Shown piece by piece: positions 58,180-64,000 of a stretch of DNA of 64,000 bases; position 1 is the stretch's first letter, and each line of letters opens with the position of its first letter. The DNA is from Gymnopus androsaceus JB14 (Eukaryota; Basidiomycota; Agaricomycetes; Agaricales; Omphalotaceae), in NCBI GenBank assembly GCA_009733575.1, contig ML769479.1, positions 143,421-207,420 of the forward strand, given 5' to 3'. Both the position numbers and the translations under genes were made by a program. The notes beneath the pieces were generated by a model. It ran no database searches, was not told the origin of the DNA, and saw nothing but the letters and a program-made list of their open reading frames with translations.

Positions 58180-59060
58180 TTTGGGCACTCAGAAAGTAAC
58201 GGACCTGGTGTTTTTTGACAATATCTCAAGAACAACTTTGAATTATTATTAGGTCTAAGTTAGAGAGTTTATCTATAGATTATCTACAATTTTGAGATAT
58301 AGGTTACAAAATATATACATGGGAATTGGCTGATGTATAAATATTTCTTAAGAATTTCCAAAATCTGCAGCCATGAATAATTTTTTTCAAGAAAAGCTGT
58401 GTTCACCATTGGAAAGAGCAACATCAGAAATGGGGGTTACAACTTTTTCCCTAGAAAAATAATTGAATTTGACGCCACTATCTGAGCTGCAAATGTGCAA
58501 CATCAGCAAAACCTGTGAGATGCCATAGCAAGGTCCCCCTCTGTCCAGTTCTGTACAGAGCTGTACAGCAGCTGATGGGAAGTGATGGAAGTGATATAGA
58601 TCAGCTGCTGTACAGCTCTGTACAGAACTGTGCAGCTCTGCACAGAACTGGACAGAGGGGACCTTGCTATGGCATTTCACAGGTTTTGCTGATGAAGTTT
58701 TGGCTCATTTTGATCATTTTGACCATTTTTGGCATTTTTAGAGCATCTTCTTGCAATAATGGAGAAGTCAAATTAAATGATTTTCCTAGTGAATAAGCTG
58801 TAGCCCCCATTTTTGATGTTGCTCTTTCCAATGGTGAACATGGCTTTTCTTGAAAAAAATTATTCATGGCTGCAGATTTTCGAAATTCATAAGAAATATT
58901 CATACAGCAGCCAATTCCCATGTATATGTTTTGTAACCTATATCTAAAAATTGTAGATATTCTATAGATAAACTCTCTAACTTAGACCTAATAATAATTC
59001 AAAGTTGTTCTTGAGATATTGTCAAAAAACACCAGGTCCGTTACTTTCTGAGTGCCCAAG
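58180..59060. mobile_element. Long-hairpin MITE, CTCGGG/CGGAAAGT family, copy 2
   Basis: Arms of about 260 bp (58180-58440 and 58800-59060) are near-perfect inverted complements, with TA at 58178-58179 and 59061-59062. Arm sequence is recognisably related to copy 1 (TTTTTTGACAATATCTCAAG, CACCATTGGAAAGAGCA). The loop hosts CATCAG element D. Confidence 0.87.
58501..58694. mobile_element. CATCAG element D (194 bp)
   Basis: Ends are CATCAGCAAAACCTGTGA and its complement, with AA on both sides (58499-58500, 58695-58696). Almost the whole element is one hairpin of CTGTACAG/CTGTCCAGTTCTG words, with GATGCCATAGCAAGGTCC in both orientations. It is inserted in the hairpin MITE loop. Confidence 0.9.
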
Positions 59061-59399
59061 TACATAGGACTGTATATAAGCCTAGGTACCATACCCTGTA
59101 ATAACACTGTTGTCCCCCATTAAGGATGGATACGAGTCCAGCTCCTTAACAGGTACCCGCAGGTAAACCTGTGGGAATACCAGCCGATATTTTTCTACAG
59201 CAATGTGCAGAAGCACAAGCTGCGAGCCAATGGGCTCTCTGTGAACTTCGACAGTTCACGGACACGTTAGCAAAAGCTAACATGCCAGGATTTAATCCCG
59301 GTAGTTGCAATGAACCAGATATAAAATCTACATCCATGGCAACAGTAACATCTCGTCATATGACAAGATTGGTATGTATTCATACCCAGAACCTGGCAT
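59061..59399 (+). other. Short frame upstream of the 300-codon ORF
   Basis: A readable frame (about 59165-59330: VGIPADIFLQQCAEAQAASQWALCELRQFT, shown in part as PADIFLQQCAEAQ) looks protein-like but is cut by a stop after MDTSPAP near 59140. It may be an upstream exon of the next ORF. Confidence 0.35.
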
Positions 59400-60302
59400 T
59401 TGTTCAAAAAAAACACATCCCCTGAACAGATTCATGCTAGGATCAACTCAGGAGGACAATCTCCTTGCAGAGATGATTCACATGAGAATGTCAGAGATAC
59501 TGATGGAGACCAATGGGCTGACATTGCTCAGACAGGCCTAAGGCCTTCCTGTCATCCCCACTCATATGACAGTGAAATTTCACCGTCAGATGTCTCTCTG
59601 ACACTTCCTGTGTCCTCATCTCCCCCTCCCACCCCGGTTCCTCCCCCTTGCATCAATCTGCATCCCAAATCGATTCAAGAGGAGAGGTTCACCCCTCGGA
59701 AGGCCATGCCTTCCAAATTGACGGTGGTACATGGTACCACTGTAAATTCACATTTTGGCACAGCCAGGCCCTCGAAAAGGGACTGGATGGACCAAGTTGC
59801 TGTCCAGCAACTCCATGACCAAGATCTCCAAGAAATTGGAGATTCACAATTCCCTGACCAGGGAATTCTTTTTAATATTGATGGGTACCCCATTGATAGA
59901 CTCCTGGACAGTGGGAAAGACCCACCGTCCAGAAATTGTGGGGGGCAAATCCCTTGTAAACTACAATGGATTTCTGAAACTCACAGAGCAAGCTCGAAAT
60001 GTGTACAATGTTCACAAGCAAGCTTCTTTTCTCTTCAAGAGGGGGAGAGCCAGTGTAGAAATACACTAGCTAACTCTACATCTCAAGTATGTGGGATTAA
60101 AAATCCCTCAAAACACAATTCACCAGAGGATTGGGTATGCTACATCCAGATGTACCCCAACCAATGTCCTACTGGCATAAAGTATGATCACAATGATCAT
60201 ACTCTTACCCATAATGTACAGGGATGGTTATTAGTAAGTAACCATGCCCCAGTTATAGCAGCAGGGACTCCCAAGGTGAAGCAGCATTGCTTTACCTCAT
60301 GA
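59400..60302 (+). CDS. Hypothetical 300-residue protein, probably element-derived
   Basis: An intronless frame of 300 codons with a Pro-rich middle (SSPPPTPVPPP) and a Cys-containing C-terminus. I recognise no domain. From about 59890 an overlapping frame (KSLVNYNGFLKLTEQARNV, ASFLFKRGRASVEIH) looks at least as protein-like, which suggests a frameshift and a decayed gene. It sits between two hairpin MITEs and near a Gag relic, so an origin in a mobile element is likely. Confidence 0.4.
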   Translation: MFKKNTSPEQIHARINSGGQSPCRDDSHENVRDTDGDQWADIAQTGLRPSCHPHSYDSEISPSDVSLTLPVSSSPPPTPVPPPCINLHPKSIQEERFTPRKAMPSKLTVVHGTTVNSHFGTARPSKRDWMDQVAVQQLHDQDLQEIGDSQFPDQGILFNIDGYPIDRLLDSGKDPPSRNCGGQIPCKLQWISETHRASSKCVQCSQASFFSLQEGESQCRNTLANSTSQVCGIKNPSKHNSPEDWVCYIQMYPNQCPTGIKYDHNDHTLTHNVQGWLLVSNHAPVIAAGTPKVKQHCFTS

Positions 60303-60394
60303 ACAGCAGAGTTGTTCACAACTCCTGGACTTTATGCATCCATTACTGGATGTGACGAGACAAATATTGTCTCAAATATTTCAACATCACCATA

Positions 60395-60628
60395 CTCGGG
60401 GTCACGGAAAGTAACGGCCCAGTGGGTTTCAGTCTGATTAAGTGTACTTGATTTCATGGGAAGATGTGGGGGAAAAATAAGAAAATTTTGAGTGAAAAAA
60501 ATGTTCTACTCAGCAATATGGTCCCCTGAATAAAATCTGGGATGCATAGAAAAAATACAGTGTTGATGAGAAGTGATATGAAATGGACTGCTCATGCATA
60601 GCGGGCTGTCACTTTCCATGGGCATGAG
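60395..60628. mobile_element. Short MITE, CTCGGG/CGGAAAGT family, copy 3
   Basis: CTCGGGGTCACGGAAAGTAA at the left and an inverted CTCATGCCCATGGAAAGTGA at the right, flanked by TA (60393-60394, 60629-60630). It is only 234 bp, so it is a deletion form of the hairpin family. Confidence 0.78.
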
Positions 60629-62118
60629 TATACAGGTGACATTGATAATGCTACATTGAATGATGTAGCCTTGTTTTACGACCTCCCAAGGCATTACCAA
60701 TGAAATGGGAAAAGACATAACTGTCTTTGCCCTTCAGTGGTTGACTATGTTCCATACAATAGACCGTAGTCTTGGATGCAAGTTATGTGCAACATGTGAC
60801 CATGTTCTTCACTCCTGTTTCTGAATACATGGCACGCTACCATGCATTCAAAATCCCAGGATATATTCACAACACGCTATTGTGAATATATTCCCAACTT
60901 CAACTATCAAGTTGAAGTTCTCACAAATATGCTCCAGCTGGGTTGACACACTATCAAACCAGTTGGTGGCCCCTTTCCTTTTCGATTGAACTGTAGGCTC
61001 AATCTGGCTGGGGAGGGTGTAATGCCCCCGATCTCTGATTGGCAGGACCTCAGTCTCTACAGGTGGCGGCACATTCCCACGCCTGCCAATAATCTATATT
61101 ATAATATTATATACAGAACCAAACCCTGATCTGAAACAAAATTAAAAAATAGACACAGAATGCAAATATTGACGGATTTTCTTGATTCTTGTTACGTTCA
61201 CAGTCAAATATATGGCAGAGAAACAGATTCTGAATTTTCCAGATTTTTTGGATGGTGTCCAGGATGTCTGTAAAGAAATTTCTCCTCCTTTCTCAAAAAG
61301 CACTAAAAACCCCCATCTGAAACATATGGTCTGAGGCAATGTAATACAAGAAACCTGCTGTTCCTTTTATGGGAGCCTACTCTCATATATTTATCATGAT
61401 TCTTGCGCATATTCAAGTGCATATAACTGGGTTTTTCACTGTAACAGGCCCATCTTAACTAAAAAAATGGTTTTTGGCCTATGGAGCCATATTTATTTTT
61501 CAACAACATATTATGTAGATTTTTTCGGTTCAGGTAGGATATATCTGAGTCAGGGCACACTCATATACTTGTTACAAAAAAATTCCGGGTCTAGTGGTGC
61601 TCTGCAAGCGGAAATATCACATATTTCGCTTCTGGGCCTGTTTCGCTTCCGGGTTTGCTTCTGTATTGGAATACCTTAGCTTTATACCATCACCTCGCGA
61701 GTAACCTCTGAATAAATCCAGTAGTACTCGTTGGCGTGATACCTAAGGCTCTAGGCTCCATATAGGAGCTGTTACACCATGAAGCCCCTGTTGTCCTGCT
61801 GAAAATCAAAACCCCCTTTCTTTAACAAGTTCTGCTTTGTGAGATCAAGGTCTTCAACTTAACAAGTTTGGCCTGACAGCTCAATGAAAAAGCTTGCACA
61901 AAAATAGTGCTGATTCAGATTCTAGCTTCTGGCTACTCTCAGAACAGTACCACCACAATACTGGCATGTCAGGGCTGGGTTCCCAATCCAAGTTGGACTT
62001 GGATCTGTCTCATTTTTCTACGTGCAAAATTCAACTGGTTTATATAGAATCCATGCTGTAAAAAAACCATCCACATATAAAAATATGCTTCAAAAGATTG
62101 TCCACATGTCTGATGCTT
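60629..62118. other. Repeat-rich DNA with a short minus-strand frame
   Basis: A 74-codon minus frame at 60848-61072 (PTVQSKRKGATNWFDSVSTQ) looks coding-like but has no known domain. The rest shows nothing supportable. Confidence 0.35.
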
Positions 62119-62589
62119 TTAGAAAGATGACTTCTTCCCTTTTTGCTCCTTTGCAGGTTTTGTCTCCTTGGCCTCATTGTCATGGCTGCATTTTTCCAAT
62201 AAACATTGATTTCCAAAGTGTCCCTTGCCTCCATAATTGTAGCAAATGGAGTCTTGGAGACTTGTTACCCCTCCTCTGCCTCTGCACCTGGAACTTCCCC
62301 TGTAGAAATTTCCATGACCTTGGAATCCTCCTCTTTCCCTGTTACCAGCATAGTTTGCCAATTCCTTCTTCTTCTCATTTTGCCTTTGATAGATAGTGGA
62401 GATGAGCTCTGCAGACCATGCTGCAGACTTGAGCTTCTCTTCAGATTTGACAGTGAAAACAGCTAGAGTGCTGATTGTTGGCTTGAAGGTGTTGAGGATT
62501 GAGGGAATAATGGTATTGATGGATATATCATTGTTGATGTCAATACCTCTAGTCATGAGGTCATTGTGGGGTCCAATCATGGTGTCCAA
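62119..62589 (-). pseudogene. Copia-type Gag relic with damaged zinc knuckle
   Basis: A 156-codon minus-strand frame with Gag features of Ty1/copia elements: a Gln/Asn/Lys-rich middle, an R/G-rich stretch, then CYNYGGKGHFGNQC, a CX2CX4HX4C knuckle whose second Cys is Tyr. No protease, integrase or reverse transcriptase follows. Probably a fragment of a dead retrotransposon. Confidence 0.65.
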
Positions 62590-64000
62590 GTCTTGGCATA
62601 GCTGGAACTAGAAACTGCAGTGCAGATTAAAAAAACATTGCACTGATGTAGCAGTTGCACTGCAGTGCAGTTTCCAGTTCTCTAGGATTTGGAATTTGAA
62701 AGGACCAATAAAAACTGGTGCAATTTTCCACATAAGTAACTAACTATTTATTTACAACGCTTTACTTACAATACTTACCAGTAGTATATTATGTATTCTG
62801 CTTGAGTTGTAGTGTTTACTTCCCAGTGATGCTGTAAAGTAAGTATATACTTGATTTGCAGTGTTTACTTACAGTATGTCAAGCCCATGCAGCCCAGATT
62901 AAAGCAGCAAAAAATCTATCACAAATTGATCATGAGAATTGACTGATGTCAATTGATGATGATCTGGGTTGGACCTTTGAAGTAATGAAGGGCAGAGTGG
63001 AGTGAATGCACAGCTGCAAATCAATTGCAAGGTCAATCAATTGATTGGTGGAGATGTTGGAACAAAGACAAGAGAAGATCAGCTAGACTGAGTTGATTTT
63101 TGAACTAAAGTCTACCATACATAGATGTATATCATACTATCTACTACAGATATACTTTGCACAATACTAGTATGCTAGTGAGTTTAGATATAAATGAGTA
63201 TAAATATATATAGAGAACAATAAGTATATATATATCTGGAAGTGTATTCAGTAAGTATATACAATAAGTATACAATAAGTCATTCAGTAAGAAAGGCAAA
63301 AGAATATAAAAGGAATAAGCCAATAAGTCTTGGAAAGTTATCTGGAAATGATAGGAATGTTTCCAAAGGTAAAGGGTAGTATTGGATCAATAGATTGAAG
63401 GGTTGGAGGATGGAGGTTGGAGGGTGAGGGTTGAAGGGTTGAAGGGTTGAAGGGTCAATTGAACATCAGTAGTGAGCCTTGATTGTCAATAGCAATCAAT
63501 AGCAAGTGGTGATAATTGCATGGATGTACCCCAGTACCTACTGACTAGTTAGTAGTAACTAGTATTAGTATACAGTAAGTATGCAGTACTTGTTAGCATA
63601 TAGTATTAATACTAATAATTACTTACTACTACTGGTCACTTACACATACTCAGTACTGGTAAGTAAAACTACCAAATGCTGGTATCAATATTAGTAGCAA
63701 CCTATACTTACTGGAATGACCTGTTTAATATATTTTTATAGTAAATACACAAGTTATTTATTTATTTATTTTTGAAGCTACTAGAACTGCAGACTGAACC
63801 AGCTTTGCACCAGTTTGCACCAATTAGTTGCAGAACCAGTGAAAACTGCATAACTGCGTCAAACCTGCACCAGTCCAGCCTGGAGCTGCAGTTCAGTGCA
63901 AGGTTTGATGAAATTGAGTAATTTTAGCACCAGTGCAGTTTGCGGTTCTCCAAAATAGATCTAAAACCTGAACTGTACTGCACCTTAAAACCCTAGTCAG
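62590..64000. repeat. Element-like DNA with GCAGTGCAG/CACCAG words, cut by the window end
   Basis: GCACTGCAGTGCAG and TGCAGTTTCCAGTTCTC words at 62610-62690 and CACCAGT/TGCAGTTTGCGGTTCTCC words at 63780-63960 bracket an AT-rich core with GTAAGTATAT-type simple repeats (63180-63290) and a GGTTGAAG minisatellite (63400-63455). This looks like the subterminal repeats of a further DNA transposon, but its right end is outside the window. No gene seen. Confidence 0.4.

Noticed and set aside
1..64000. CRISPR array or bacterial-type operon
   Set aside because: No regularly spaced identical repeats with unique spacers; gene structure is clearly eukaryotic, with introns.

Overview
The window looks like nuclear DNA of an agaricomycete (mushroom-forming) basidiomycete. 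The genes that can be reconstructed are split by many short GT-AG introns, mostly 45-60 nt. They belong to families typical of that group: a WRAW-type seven-helix membrane protein, a Zn2Cys6 regulator, a SAC3/GANP mRNA-export factor, a GH13 amylase, a TPR-CHAT protein and an NB-ARC/TPR (NLR-like) gene. No species is assigned, and all homology calls come from recognising family motifs by eye.

Layout. 0.9-2.3 kb: a six-exon membrane protein. 2.5-4.8 kb: three TA-flanked MITEs. 5.5-6.9 kb (minus): a complete six-exon NAD(P)-dependent reductase. 7.9-14.3 kb (minus): a large SAC3-type gene whose low-complexity and C-terminal parts change frame several times. 14.9-16.4 kb: a weak gene with a MITE inside an intron. 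16.7-20.4 kb: a TPR-CHAT gene. 20.4-27.3 kb: repeats, an LTR-like pair and a nest of MITEs. 27.3-38.4 kb: three direct copies of a Zn2Cys6 regulator, the first two frameshifted and the third intact, with a broken SAC3/reductase duplicate between copies 2 and 3. 39.8-42.2 kb (minus): alpha-amylase, with an FCP1/NIF-phosphatase relic upstream. 43.4-47.1 kb: two nested Mutator-like elements plus a guest. 50-55.3 kb (minus): a decayed NLR-like gene joined to a GC-richer coiled-coil/proline-rich end. 55.7-57.5 kb: a third SAC3-derived relic. 58.2-64 kb: MITEs, a 300-codon ORF, a copia Gag relic and repeat-rich DNA.

Two themes dominate. One is local duplication followed by decay: TF copies 1-2, and SAC3 fragments at 34-35, 48 and 56-57 kb, three of which end in tRNA-Val-like sequence. 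The other is nested small DNA transposons whose target duplications can be read directly. The most unusual of these is a family with CATCAGCAAAACCTG-type termini and 2-bp target duplications. Its members share termini, but each carries a different set of short repeated words next to those termini.

The intact genes do not form one obvious pathway. The reductase, amylase, SAC3 gene and TF copy 3 look like ordinary host genes. The TPR-CHAT and NB-ARC genes belong to families linked to fungal self/non-self recognition or cell death; that role is inference here.
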